From assembly GCF_900491745.1 (NCBI RefSeq), contig NZ_UETR01000007.1, forward strand, positions 186,001 through 250,000: a stretch of DNA of 64,000 bases. Direction: 5' to 3'. Below are positions 32,866-42,800 of this stretch, in pieces. Made by a program: the position numbers and the translations under genes. The DNA is from Amarolinea aalborgensis. Its GTDB lineage: Bacteria; Chloroflexota; Anaerolineae; SSC4; Amarolineaceae. The notes under the pieces are model-generated. The model ran no database searches and had not been told where the DNA came from. It saw only the letters and a program-made list of their open reading frames with translations. Position 1 is the stretch's first letter, and each line of letters opens with the position of its first letter.

Positions 32866-33882
32866 ATGAATGATTCGCACACGCGCGCCCCTCGTAATCG
32901 AACGCTTCACCTTTCAAGCGCGGATGTATCGCGCTTGCTACCGCGTTTACGCCGCATGAGCAACCCAGTCAATCTGCACGAGTGCCTGGACACAACCATC
33001 CTCGGCGATGCCATGCAGGTCTTGCCGTGTCTGCCGGCCAGTTCTGTTGATTTGCTGATCCTTGACCCGCCCTATAATCTCACCAAATCATTCAACGGAA
33101 CTATCTTCAATCGTCTGCCAGCCGCTGATTATGAAGCCTGGATGCGTGATTGGATGCGGCTTTGTCTTAGACTCCTCCGGCCAAGGGCGACAGTCTATTT
33201 GTGCTGCGAATGGCAGACGTCTGGAATAGTTCAGAGCGTGCTTGAGGAACACCTGACCGTGCGCAACCGCATTACCTGGGAGCGCGAAAAAGGGCGCGGC
33301 GCTCAACATAACTGGAAGAACTGCTCGGAGGACATCTGGTTCTGTACAGTGTCTCAGGATTACTGGTTTGACGTTGAGGCGGTCAAAATCAAACGCCGGG
33401 TCCTGGCGCCATATCGAGCCGCAAACGGCGATCCGAAAGATTGGCGCCAGGAGCCGGATGGAGAGTACCGCATCACGCATCCATCCAATCTTTGGACTGA
33501 CATTTCTGTTCCATTTTGGTCAATGCCAGAAAACACAGAACATCCAACCCAAAAACCCGAGAAACTTATCGCCAAGCTGATGCTCGCTAGTTCAAAACAA
33601 GGTGATCTCGTTCTCGACCCATTTGCCGGATCTGGCACCACTGCCGTCGTGGCCAAGAAACTCGGCCGCCACTACATTGGCATTGAAAAAGAGGAGCACT
33701 ATTGCCTGCTGGCAGAGCGCCGCTTGGAGTTAGCTGAGAACGATAGAAGTATCCAGGGCTACGTGGATGGGTGTTTTTGGGAAAGAAACACCCTCAGTCA
33801 ACAAGCCAGGGAGCGCGAAAACGCCCTCTTAAATTCGTTCCAGGGCCAGGCAAGCCTTTTTGGAGCAAACAATGAAAAGTAG
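32866..33882 (+). CDS. Type II DNA methyltransferase (beta-class, N4-cytosine/N6-adenine)
   Basis: Protects the cognate site of the adjacent nuclease. The order of motifs is beta-class: catalytic DPPY first (residues 67-70, LLILDPPYNLTKSF), then the target region, then the AdoMet motif DPFAGSGTT near residue 252. HPTQKPEKLI sits between them. DPPY leaves N6-adenine and N4-cytosine both possible. The ATG at 32866 has AGGA at 9 nt; the ~30-residue N-terminal extension before MSNPVNLHE is unusual. The gene is less GC-rich than its neighbours and overlaps the nuclease gene by 11 bp, which fits recent transfer as a unit. Confidence 0.9.
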   Translation: MNDSHTRAPRNRTLHLSSADVSRLLPRLRRMSNPVNLHECLDTTILGDAMQVLPCLPASSVDLLILDPPYNLTKSFNGTIFNRLPAADYEAWMRDWMRLCLRLLRPRATVYLCCEWQTSGIVQSVLEEHLTVRNRITWEREKGRGAQHNWKNCSEDIWFCTVSQDYWFDVEAVKIKRRVLAPYRAANGDPKDWRQEPDGEYRITHPSNLWTDISVPFWSMPENTEHPTQKPEKLIAKLMLASSKQGDLVLDPFAGSGTTAVVAKKLGRHYIGIEKEEHYCLLAERRLELAENDRSIQGYVDGCFWERNTLSQQARERENALLNSFQGQASLFGANNEK

Positions 33883-34534
33883 GCTCTTTCACACCGAGGA
33901 GTATCTTGCTGTTCAAGCGCGCGTCGTTGACCTCATCAATCAAAGCCCCGATTTCCTATCCGAGAATACAGCACAAAGCCCACGCGCCGCCGGTGATGCG
34001 ATTGAAAACATCGTCGCTGCATCCTTCGATACATTGCTCGGCCCCTTGTGTGCTGAGTACTCCGCTAGTTTTGCTCGACGGGCCATGGCCGATCTTGCCT
34101 TCAAGGACACGGATGGTCTCTACTACATCGTTGATGTCAAGACCCATCGCGCAGGCACTCACTTCAGCATGCCGAACCTGACCTCGGTCGAACGGTTGAC
34201 ACGTTTCTACGAGGATGACACCAATTTCTTCACATTGTTATTGGTGAGTTATGCCGTGCGTGGACTCAAGTCCGAGGTCTCCGATGTTAAGTTCGTGCCA
34301 ATCGAGTTTCTGGGCTGGGATTGCCTGACTATCGGCGCGCTCGGTTGGGGTCAGATTCAGATTGCGAACTCGAACTTCGTTTCGATCATCACGGGCTACT
34401 CCCGACGACAATGGATGCTGGAACTGTGCGATGTCATGCTAGAGTTTTACCCCAAGGAGATCGCCAAGATTGGGGAGCGAATCGGTCGCTTTGAACGGAT
34501 ACGGGCATTTTGGCAAGCGAAGAAGGAAGCATGA
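33872..34534 (+). CDS. Probable type II restriction endonuclease (PD-(D/E)xK)
   Basis: A 220-residue protein, not closely recognised by family, immediately after the methyltransferase. It contains an apparent PD-(D/E)xK active site: Asp74 in AMADLAFKDTDG and Asp88-Val-Lys90 in YYIVDVKTHRAG. After it, FSMPNLTSVERLTRFYEDD reads like the helix following the core in HincII-type enzymes. The start is ATG 33872 with GGAG at 6-7 nt. It ends 6 bp before pyrFE. Base composition is lower in GC than the pyr genes. Target sequence is unknown. Confidence 0.82.
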   Translation: MKSRLFHTEEYLAVQARVVDLINQSPDFLSENTAQSPRAAGDAIENIVAASFDTLLGPLCAEYSASFARRAMADLAFKDTDGLYYIVDVKTHRAGTHFSMPNLTSVERLTRFYEDDTNFFTLLLVSYAVRGLKSEVSDVKFVPIEFLGWDCLTIGALGWGQIQIANSNFVSIITGYSRRQWMLELCDVMLEFYPKEIAKIGERIGRFERIRAFWQAKKEA

Positions 34535-34540
34535 TCTGGC

Positions 34541-35980
34541 ATGGCAATTAATTTCTTTAGCAAACTCACGGCCGCGGCCCGCAAGAACGATTCTCTGCTC
34601 TGCGTCGGCCTTGACCCCACGCCCGAAGCGACGCCGGCCGCGTTTCGCCAGGCGGCGAACCCGATCCTGGCCTGGAATCAAGCCATCATCAAGGCCACGG
34701 CTGACCTGGTGTGCGCCTACAAACCCAACATCGCCTTCTATGAGGCGTTGGATGATGGCCTGGCGACCCTCAAGGCGACGCTGCGCCTGATCCCGCCGGA
34801 GATTCCGGTCATTTTGGATGCCAAGCGCGGCGACATCGGCTCCACGGCCAGCGCCTACGCGCACACCATCTTCGACCTATTGGCGGTGGATGCGGTCACG
34901 CTCAGTCCCTATCTGGGCGCCGACAGCGTGGCGCCGTTTGCTGAGTACGCAGACCGCGGGCTGTTCATCCTCTGCCACACCTCCAATCCGGGCGCGGCCG
35001 CCATCCAGGAACTGCCGACCGGAAGCGGCGCGCCGCTCTATCTGCAGGTGGCGCAGCAGGCGCTGACCTGGTCAAAACACGAGAATATCGGGCTGGTCGT
35101 GGGCGCTACGTTTCCGGAGGCGTTGACGGCCGTGCGGCAGGTCGCGCCGCACGCGTGGTTCCTGGCGCCCGGCGTCGGCGCGCAGGGCGGCGACCTGGCC
35201 GCGGCCGTGCAGGCCGCCATCCGCCCCGATGAACTGGGAGCCATCATCGCCGTCAGTCGCGCGGTGGCCGGCGCGTCTGACCCGCGCCAGGCGGCCGATG
35301 CGCTGCGTGCGGCCATCAACGCGGCTCGCACGGCCATGCCCACGGTCGCGGCCCATCCCGCTGCTCCTGCTGCGGAAGTTGCCCGTCAATCCCTCCTGAC
35401 CAAGCTCTATCAGCTTGGCGCCATCCGTTTTGGGCAGTTCACCCTGGCCAGCGGCCTGCCTTCGCCGCTCTACATTGATCTGCGTCTGCTGGTCAGCGAC
35501 CCCTCGCTCCTGCGGCAGGCCGCGGCTGCCTACGCCGCGGCGCTGGCCGGCGTGCCCTATGATCGCCTGGCGGGCGTGCCGTACGCGGCGCTGCCGATCG
35601 GCGCGGCGCTGAGCTTGCATGTGGGCAAGCCGCTGCTCTACCCGCGCAAAGAGGTCAAGGCTTATGGTCTGGGCAAAGCCATCGAGGGCGCGTGGCAGCC
35701 GGGTGAGCGGGTCGTCGTGGTGGAGGACTTGGTGACCAGCGGCGGCAGCACCCTGAAGACGGTTGAACTGCTGCGCGCGGCCGGCCTGGTGGTGGAAGAT
35801 GTGGTGGTGTTGATTGATCGTGAGCAAGGCGGCCGCGCCAACCTGGCGGCCGCAGGCCTGAAGCTGCACGCCGTGTTCACCCTGGGCCAGGTGCTGGACA
35901 ACCTGCACCATGCAGGTCTGCTGGACGCTGCGACCGTGGCCGAGGTGCAGGCCTATCTCGCGCACCAGGCGCCCGAATGA
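34541..35980 (+). CDS. pyrFE: Orotidine-5'-phosphate decarboxylase / orotate phosphoribosyltransferase fusion (PyrF-PyrE)
   Basis: Catalyses the last two steps to UMP. Residues 1 to ~270 are a type 2 (mycobacterial-like) OMP decarboxylase with CVGLDPTPEA and the catalytic LDAKRGDIGST (92-102). Residues ~285-479 are an orotate phosphoribosyltransferase with FGQFTLASGLPSPLYIDLR and the PRPP loop VVVVEDLVTSGGST (~392-405). An Ala/Pro linker joins them. The order is ODC then OPRT, the reverse of animal UMP synthase. The start is 6 bp after the restriction nuclease stop. Confidence 0.95.
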   Translation: MAINFFSKLTAAARKNDSLLCVGLDPTPEATPAAFRQAANPILAWNQAIIKATADLVCAYKPNIAFYEALDDGLATLKATLRLIPPEIPVILDAKRGDIGSTASAYAHTIFDLLAVDAVTLSPYLGADSVAPFAEYADRGLFILCHTSNPGAAAIQELPTGSGAPLYLQVAQQALTWSKHENIGLVVGATFPEALTAVRQVAPHAWFLAPGVGAQGGDLAAAVQAAIRPDELGAIIAVSRAVAGASDPRQAADALRAAINAARTAMPTVAAHPAAPAAEVARQSLLTKLYQLGAIRFGQFTLASGLPSPLYIDLRLLVSDPSLLRQAAAAYAAALAGVPYDRLAGVPYAALPIGAALSLHVGKPLLYPRKEVKAYGLGKAIEGAWQPGERVVVVEDLVTSGGSTLKTVELLRAAGLVVEDVVVLIDREQGGRANLAAAGLKLHAVFTLGQVLDNLHHAGLLDAATVAEVQAYLAHQAPE

Positions 35981-36066
35981 ACCGGCCCCTTTGCAGCTTA
36001 CAGGCGTTGTGTGATCGCCGTCTATGCCTGCAGACCCCGCCGAAGCGACAAGAGTGAGTTTGACGC

Positions 36067-37005
36067 ATGGATGCTCCTGACCTGACCACCGATTTTTGCG
36101 GGGTGAGACTGCCCAATCCAATGGTGCTGGCTTCTGGCATCCTGGGCACCAGCGCGGCCTTGATGGCGCGTGTGGCCGCGGGCGGCGCAGGCGCGGTGAC
36201 AGCCAAATCGTGCAGCCTGGCCCCGCGGGCCGGTCACCCCAATCCCACTGTGCTTGACTGGGGCGCTGGCTTCATCAACGCCGTGGGCCTGGCCAATCCG
36301 GGCCTGGAAGAGGAAATTGTGATTCTGCAGGCGACGCGGCAGCGCCTGCAGGAGGCCGGCCAGGGCGTCAAACTGGTGGCTTCCATCTTCGGCACGGCTG
36401 TGGAGGATTATGCGGTGTTAGCCGAGCGCATCAACGAGGCGCAGCCTGACCTGCTGGAGGTCAACATTTCGTGCCCCAACGTGCACGACGAACTGGCGCG
36501 ACCATTTGCCGCCAGCTGCCCGGCCGCGGCCGCCGTCACACGGGCGGTCAAACGCGCGACCGCCATTCCCATTATCGTCAAGCTCTCGCCCAACGTGGCG
36601 GATATCGCGGAGATTGCGCACGCCGTGGAGGACGCCGGCGCCGACGCCATTGCGGCGATCAACACCGTCGCGGGCATGGCGATTGACATCCGCGCGCGTC
36701 GGCCCATCCTGGCGAACCGCGAGGGCGGCCTGAGCGGCCCGGCCATCAAGCCGGTGGCGGTGCGCTGCATCTACCAGTGCTACCAGGCGGTCAAGATTCC
36801 GATCCTGGGCATTGGCGGCGTCAGCAGCGGCGAGGATGCGGCCGAGCTGCTGATGGCCGGCGCGACGCTGGTCGGCGTGGGATCAGCCGTACACAGCCGC
36901 GGTGTGGCGGCCTTGGGTCAGGTGCGCGACGAGTTGGTGCAGTTCATGGCTGCCGAGGGCTTTGGCCGCGTGGCTGACCTGGTCGGCCTGGCGCACAGGA
37001 CCTAG
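36067..37005 (+). CDS. pyrD: Dihydroorotate dehydrogenase, class 1B catalytic subunit
   Basis: Oxidises dihydroorotate to orotate using FMN and passes electrons to PyrK. The 312-residue protein begins TTDFCGVRLPNPMVLASGILG. It has TAKSCSLAPRAGHPNP, and LLEVNISCPNVHD, which carries the class 1B catalytic Cys. The FMN-phosphate loop is ILGIGGVSSGEDAAELLMAGATLVGVGSA. Association with a pyrK gene 4 bp downstream defines class 1B (NAD-linked). The gap to pyrFE is 86 bp with nothing notable. Confidence 0.95.
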   Translation: MDAPDLTTDFCGVRLPNPMVLASGILGTSAALMARVAAGGAGAVTAKSCSLAPRAGHPNPTVLDWGAGFINAVGLANPGLEEEIVILQATRQRLQEAGQGVKLVASIFGTAVEDYAVLAERINEAQPDLLEVNISCPNVHDELARPFAASCPAAAAVTRAVKRATAIPIIVKLSPNVADIAEIAHAVEDAGADAIAAINTVAGMAIDIRARRPILANREGGLSGPAIKPVAVRCIYQCYQAVKIPILGIGGVSSGEDAAELLMAGATLVGVGSAVHSRGVAALGQVRDELVQFMAAEGFGRVADLVGLAHRT

Positions 37006-37009
37006 GCGC

Positions 37010-37726
37010 ATGATTCACCACGCCGCTCGCATCACCGAGATCGTTGAGGAAAACTATCGCGTCAAGACCTTCACGCTTGACCTGGCCCTGCCGACTGCGC
37101 GACCGGGCCAATTCGCCATGGTCTGGCTGCCCAGTGTGAACGAACGTCCGCTGAGTCTGCTCGATGGCAGCCCGCTGCGCTTTACGGTCGCGCGCGTGGG
37201 CGACTTCACCACCGCCCTGCACAACCTGCGCGTGGGCGAGCGGCTGTGGGTGCGCGGGCCGCTGGGCAACGGCTTCACGGTGCGCGGCCGTCACCTGCTC
37301 CTGGCCGGCGGCGGTTACGGCGTGGCGCCCATGCACTACGTGGCCCGCGCAGCGCTGACCGCCGGTGCGCAGGTGAGCGTGGTCATCGGGGCGCGCACGG
37401 CCGTTGATTTGCTGTTCCTGGATCGTTTTGCCGCGTTGGGTGTCCCGGTCGTCACGACCACGGACGATGGCTCGGCCGGTCTGGCCGGCCTTGTCACCGC
37501 CGGGGTTGAGCATCTGCTGGCTGCCACGGCGACGCCGATAGATCAACTCTACGGCTGCGGGCCAGGTCCTATGCTGGCGGCTCTCGAGCGCCTGGCGGCT
37601 CAGCGCCACCTGCCCAGTCAGCTCAGCTGGGAAAACAAGATGCGCTGCGGCATCGGCATCTGCGGCACGTGCGAGAAAGAGGGCTGGCTCGTGTGCAGCG
37701 AGGGGCCGGTGCGCGTCGCCGCTTAA
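37010..37726 (+). CDS. pyrK: Dihydroorotate dehydrogenase electron transfer subunit
   Basis: FAD and 2Fe-2S protein that links PyrD to NAD. The 238-residue product has the FAD-binding barrel (RPGQFAMVWLP, ERPLSL) and a NAD-domain segment LLLAGGGYGVAPMHYVA. The iron-sulfur ligands are in CGIGICGTC and then a fourth Cys (LVC) seven residues later, near the C-terminus. The frame extends upstream, but the ATG at 37010 aligns with the family. Its last 4 bp overlap the convergent aminotransferase gene. Confidence 0.94.
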   Translation: MIHHAARITEIVEENYRVKTFTLDLALPTARPGQFAMVWLPSVNERPLSLLDGSPLRFTVARVGDFTTALHNLRVGERLWVRGPLGNGFTVRGRHLLLAGGGYGVAPMHYVARAALTAGAQVSVVIGARTAVDLLFLDRFAALGVPVVTTTDDGSAGLAGLVTAGVEHLLAATATPIDQLYGCGPGPMLAALERLAAQRHLPSQLSWENKMRCGIGICGTCEKEGWLVCSEGPVRVAA

Positions 37727-38850
37727 AGACTGGCGGCTGCGCGGCGCACCGCCGCGGCTGCTTCATCCACCTGCGCATCGGTCATCTCCGGGTAGAGGGG
37801 CAGCGAGAGGATTTCCTGCGCGACCTGCTCGGTCACGGGCAGCGCGCCTGGGGCCGCCAGGCGCCGGTAGGCCGGCTGCAAATGAACGGGCGCCGGGTAG
37901 TGAATCAGCGCGCCGACGCCCGACGCTTTGAGCGCCTCCTGCAACTCATCGCGGCGGGGATGACGGATCACGTAGAGATGATAGACATGGCTGGCGCCCG
38001 GCCGCCGGTGGGGCGTGAGGATGCCGCTGCCCACCAGCAGGCGATCATAGCGGGCCGCCAGCGCCTGGCGCCGTTCGTTCCAGGCCTGCACGTGCGGCAA
38101 TTTCACGCGCAGCAGCGCGGCCTGCAGTTCGTCCAGGCGGCTGTTCAGCCCATGCTCCTGGCTGATGTAGCGCGCGCCGGCGCGCCAGCCGTACTCGCGC
38201 ACGCTGCGCACACGGCCGGCCAGCGACTCCTGCGCGCTGACTACCATGCCGCCGTCCCCGGCCGCGCCCAGGTTCTTCGTGGGATAGAAGCTGAAACAGG
38301 CCAGGTCGCCCCACGTCCCGACCGGACGGTTTTGATAGCGGGCGCCGGCCGCTTGGGCGCAGTCTTCGATCACCTGCAGGTTGTGCTGCCGCGCAAAGGC
38401 CAGAATAGGCGCCAGATCGGCCGCTTGACCGTAAAGGTGCACGGGAATGATGGCTTTGGTGGCTGGCGTCAGCGCCGCGGCCAGCCGGGCTGGGTCCAGC
38501 GTATACGTGTCGGCTTTGATGTCTACAAGCACCGGGCGTGCGCCGCAGGCCACGATAGCCGCCACGGTGGCGACGGCCGTGTGCGCCACGGTGATGACCT
38601 CATCGCCTGGCCCGCAGCCGCAGGCGAGCAGCGCCAGGTGCAGGGCATCCGTGCCGGAGTTGACGCCGACCGCGAGGCTTGGGCCGGGCAGTCCCAGCCA
38701 GGCCGCGAACTCGGCCTCGAACGCGGCTACCTCTGGCCCCAGAATGTACCAGCCCGAACGCAGCACTCGTAGGGCCGCGGCCTCCACATCAGCCGCCAGG
38801 GCCGCGTGCTGCGCCTTCAGGTCGTTGAACGGAATTCCCATGCTTGTCAC
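37723..38850 (-). CDS. DegT/DnrJ/EryC1 sugar aminotransferase
   Basis: PLP enzyme that aminates nucleotide-linked keto-sugars for surface glycans. The 375-residue protein starts IPFNDLKAQHAALAADVEAA and has SGTDALHLALLACG, the Asp-bearing VIEDCAQAAGARYQN, and the PLP-lysine CFSFYPTKNLGAAGDGGM. The C-terminal YPAPVHLQPAY is also typical. It follows the epimerase gene by 2 bp. The sugar is unknown. Confidence 0.93.
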   Translation of the reverse strand: MTSMGIPFNDLKAQHAALAADVEAAALRVLRSGWYILGPEVAAFEAEFAAWLGLPGPSLAVGVNSGTDALHLALLACGCGPGDEVITVAHTAVATVAAIVACGARPVLVDIKADTYTLDPARLAAALTPATKAIIPVHLYGQAADLAPILAFARQHNLQVIEDCAQAAGARYQNRPVGTWGDLACFSFYPTKNLGAAGDGGMVVSAQESLAGRVRSVREYGWRAGARYISQEHGLNSRLDELQAALLRVKLPHVQAWNERRQALAARYDRLLVGSGILTPHRRPGASHVYHLYVIRHPRRDELQEALKASGVGALIHYPAPVHLQPAYRRLAAPGALPVTEQVAQEILSLPLYPEMTDAQVDEAAAAVRRAAASL

Positions 38851-38852
38851 CT

Positions 38853-39881
38853 CTACCAGTAATGGCTTCCGTGCTGTTCGTAGTAGTCCACCATCCGGCG
38901 CAGTCCCTCACGCAGCGGAACCGTCGGCCGCCAGCCTAACGCCGCCTCGATCTTGCTGTAACTGGAAAAGACATCGCCAATGTCAATTTTCTGCCGCTCC
39001 GCCGGCCACGGCGCCAGGCGCACCTGGCCGCGTCCGGTGATCTCGACCAGCATCTGCGCCAGGTCGCCCAAGGCCACCGGCTCCAGGCCGCCCAGGTTGA
39101 AAACCTGCCCCGCGGCCGCCGGGTTGGCGCCGGCGAGCAGAAAAGCATTCACCACATCATCCACATAGGTCAGATCGCGGCGCTGACGGCCGTCGCCGTA
39201 GACTTGAATCTCGCGCCCTTCCAACGCCAGGCGCACAAACCAGGCGACGAAACCTTGCCGATTGTGGCGCAGCAGCTGGCGCGGGCCGTAGGTGTTGGTC
39301 AGGCGCAACGAGCTGGCAGCCAGGCCGTAGACCTGGTGATAGATGATGTGATACCACTCGCCCGCCAGTTTGTTGACCCCATTGACATCCGTGGGGTGCT
39401 GCAAATGTCGTTCGTCCAGCGGCAGATAATCGGGCTTGCCGTACTGCTGGCGCGTGCCCGCGTAGACGATCTTGATCGCCGGGTTGTGCAGGCGGCAGGC
39501 TTCCAAAATACTCAACTGGCTGCGCGTGTTGATCTCTAAGTCGGTGAACGGGTCGCTCATCGAGTCGAGATGGCTGACCTGACCGGCCAGGTTGAAGAGA
39601 AAATCATGCCCCGGTACGAGCGCGTTCATAGCGTGGGCATCGCGCACATCGGCCAGGTTGACATGCACGCGTTGGCGCACCGGTTCGATATTGAACCAAT
39701 TGCCGCCGTAGGCTGGAATAAGCGAATCCACCAACGTGACCGCAGCGCCCAGGTCCACCAGGCGCAGGGCCAGGTTGGAACCGATGAAGCCCAGACCGCC
39801 GGTGACGAGGACGCGCGCGCCAGCGTAGGCCTGCGTGAAATCAAGGGGAGCGGAGTGGGCCAACTGGCCGTGATCTGTCAT
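38853..39881 (-). CDS. NAD-dependent epimerase/dehydratase (extended SDR) with altered active site
   Basis: A 342-residue extended short-chain dehydrogenase acting on a nucleotide sugar. The Rossmann motif VTGGLGFIGSN is near residue 26. NLAGQVSH, YAGTRQQYGKPDYLP and a C-terminal substrate domain follow. The usual YxxxK dyad is not there: the aligned segment reads TDVNGVNKLAGE, with Asn in place of Tyr. It may therefore be a binding protein, use another proton donor, or catalyse a different step. It lies 7 bp downstream of the giant membrane protein gene and 2 bp upstream of the aminotransferase. Confidence 0.88.
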   Translation of the reverse strand: MTDHGQLAHSAPLDFTQAYAGARVLVTGGLGFIGSNLALRLVDLGAAVTLVDSLIPAYGGNWFNIEPVRQRVHVNLADVRDAHAMNALVPGHDFLFNLAGQVSHLDSMSDPFTDLEINTRSQLSILEACRLHNPAIKIVYAGTRQQYGKPDYLPLDERHLQHPTDVNGVNKLAGEWYHIIYHQVYGLAASSLRLTNTYGPRQLLRHNRQGFVAWFVRLALEGREIQVYGDGRQRRDLTYVDDVVNAFLLAGANPAAAGQVFNLGGLEPVALGDLAQMLVEITGRGQVRLAPWPAERQKIDIGDVFSSYSKIEAALGWRPTVPLREGLRRMVDYYEQHGSHYW

Positions 39882-39888
39882 GCTAACC

Positions 39889-42800
39889 TCACTTCGAGCG
39901 GCGGACGGTCATTGTTCCCACCGCCGCCTCGTCGCCGCCGCTGGCAAGCGGCAGGCGTTCGCCGGTTACAGGGTTGTAGATGCCGAGCACGAGTCTGTAC
40001 TGACCCGGCGCCAGGGCCGCGGGCAGCTCCAGGTTGCGGCGGTCTGCGCCCGGCTGTCCGGGCGCCCAGGCGCTGAAAGGCCGCGGGCCGAACCACACCG
40101 GTTGGCCGTCGGCCTGCGCCGCGTTGTGGCCGGTCGCGTCGCGCAGATGCACGAACGCGCTGACATCCGCCGCGTCTGGCGCGGCCAGCTGCCAGGTCAG
40201 CGTCAACGGCAGGGTGATGGTGACGCCCTGCGCGGTGAATGTGGACGGCAGGCCGGCGATGCGCTGCAGATCGCCCCAGGCCGCGCCGGCGACCGTTTTC
40301 CAGGCAGCAATGGGGGGCGTCTGCGCGGCTGTCGGCTGGTCGTCAGCCAGGGGAGCCAGGCTGCGTCCCCGGCGGCGCACGGCCGCCAGGCGCGCCCAGG
40401 TCTCCTGTTCGAACGACGTGTCGGCGCCCTGCACGCGCCAGCGCCGCGCCACATCGCTCCATGCATCGCCCTGGAAAACGCCGACAGCCGGCGCCCAGGC
40501 GTCAGGCAGGTACCAGGGCAGGGTCTCGACCAGGATCACTTCGCCTGGCTGCCAACGAGATGGTGGATACCAGAGCGTCGCCACGGCCGGACGCTGGGCA
40601 GGGTCATCGGCCAGGCTGCCGTCTGGCGCGACGGCAAACGGCCACACGTGCAGATCGAGCGGCAGCGGGGCCTGCGCCTGCCAGACACTGCGCCAGCGCG
40701 TCAGCCCCCACTTGCCGTCGTCCACCAGGTCGTAGCCCTGCATGGTCAGGCGGTCGCCGAAGGTGAGCGGCGCGGCGCGTCCCGGCGGCGCGATCAGCAA
40801 GCCGCTGCGCGCGGCGCGGGCAAAATCAAAGAACGCGTCGGGCAGGGCGCACTGCGCAAAAGCCGCGGCGTCAGCGCCGCGCGCGCAGGCCGAACCGCGA
40901 CCAGTCCTTTGCAGAAGGACATAGCCGTCCGCGGCGTCAAGCACCTGCCAGCCCTTCTCCACCAGGTTCAGCACGGCCGCTTGAATCTCGGCCGGGTGGC
41001 GGTCGGTGGCCCCGGTCACGTCTACCAGCGCCCAGGTCGCCTCGCCAATGATGGGAAACTTGAACAGCTTCTCGCGATGGCTGAAGTGCGGATAGAGGGC
41101 CGTCGTCACGCTGCCGGGCGCCGCCGCAGGAACCTGCGCGGCAAAGCGGCTGAGCAGGCGCGCGTGCGGCGTCACCTCCGGCCAGCGGAACTCGCGGCCG
41201 AGCGGCGTGTAGCCCGCCGCGAGTTGACAAGCGAATGCCCAGACCAACAGCCAGACCAGGGCTGCGCGCGCGGTCCAGGCGCGGACGGCCAGCAGGCGGC
41301 GCACGCCAATCACGGCAGCCAGCGCCACGTAGGGGATGAGCGGCGCCGAATAATGGAATTCGCCGCTGAACTGAGCCGGGTACGCGCTGAACAGGTTGGC
41401 GAGCAGGAGGGGCGCGCTGAGCAGCAGAATCTCCGGCGCCAGCAGGCTGAGGAAGCCAAACGGCGCCAGCAGTCCGGCCAGGTAAGCCAGGCGCGGGGCC
41501 TCGGTGGCGATGCGCCAGACCAGGGCTGGCTGCGTGAAGAAACTCTTGACGATGGCGAGCGGTGAATCGCCGAGCGCGCCGTAGCGTGCAAAGTAGACCG
41601 ATTGCTGCACGCCGTAGACCTGCGCCGCGTAGTGCGGAATGATGACAAAGGTCGCCAGGTAGAACCAGCCCAGGCTGAGGAGCATCACCAGCAGGCCGGC
41701 CGTCGCCGCGGAGAGGCGGGGCAGGCGGAAGTGCGCAGCGAGCGCGTTTGGCGCCTGATCGTCTTGAGTGCGCCGCGCCAGCCAGACCTGGCTGAGGACA
41801 AACAGCCCCAGCATGAAGGCCAGCAGCGCAGCTTCTTCTTTGACGCTTAGCAGCAGCAGGCAGGCCACGACGAACCCCCACCAGTGCCGGCGCTGCTGGC
41901 ACCAGAAGGCCAGCAGAATGGGCGTCGCGGCAAAGGGGATGGCGTGAAACTCCGCCAGGTTGGCGGCCTGCAGCGCGGGAAAGAGCAGGTACGCCAGGGC
42001 GAGCACGAACGGCAGCCAGGCCGCCAGCCCGCCGGTTGATGGCCGCAGGAGGGCGCGGGCGAGGGCAAAGAGGATCAGGGCGCCGCTGCCTAGCGCGACC
42101 GTTTGCAGAATCAACAGGGCGCGCACGTCATTCCACACATAGAACACGAGCGAAATGGGCAGGAAGATCGGTTCCACATGGTCGGTCAGGCGCGTGCTGA
42201 CATAATCGTCTTTGATTTCCTGCACGAAACGTCCCTGGCTCGTGTTCCAGATCGCCAGGTCCATCTGTCCCAGGTCGGCCATGTGGGTGCCCAGCGCCTC
42301 ATGCGGCCGGATGGAGAGGACCGAGAAGCCGACCACATAGAACAGGAACGCCAGGAGCACGGCTATGCGCGCAGGATCGCTCGCCAGGCGCCGGCGTGCG
42401 GCCGCCAGCGGCGCCGCCGATGGACGGGAGCTCATGTCAGGCGATAACCGCCTGGCCTGCGCCCATCGCCAGCCTGCGGCCGCCAACGCGCCGCCGATCT
42501 CACCGATGACCATCCACAAGCGTGCGACGATGGCGATGATGGCGGGCAGGGGCGCACGGAACACGACCTGCAGCAGAAGAATAAGGACGCCTTCGCGCAC
42601 ACCCAGACCGCTGGGTGTGAGCAAGCTCAGGTAGCCGAGGACATAGGCCGCCGCATAACCGGCGATTAGCCAGGGCGTCTGCGTCCACGCGACTGGGGCC
42701 AGTCCACGCACCAGCGCGCTGAAGCCGAGGCCAAAGCCAAGCCAGACGAGGCCGTAGGCGAGCAGCAGGCGCGCCAGGTCGGACACGGTCAGCGTAATGC

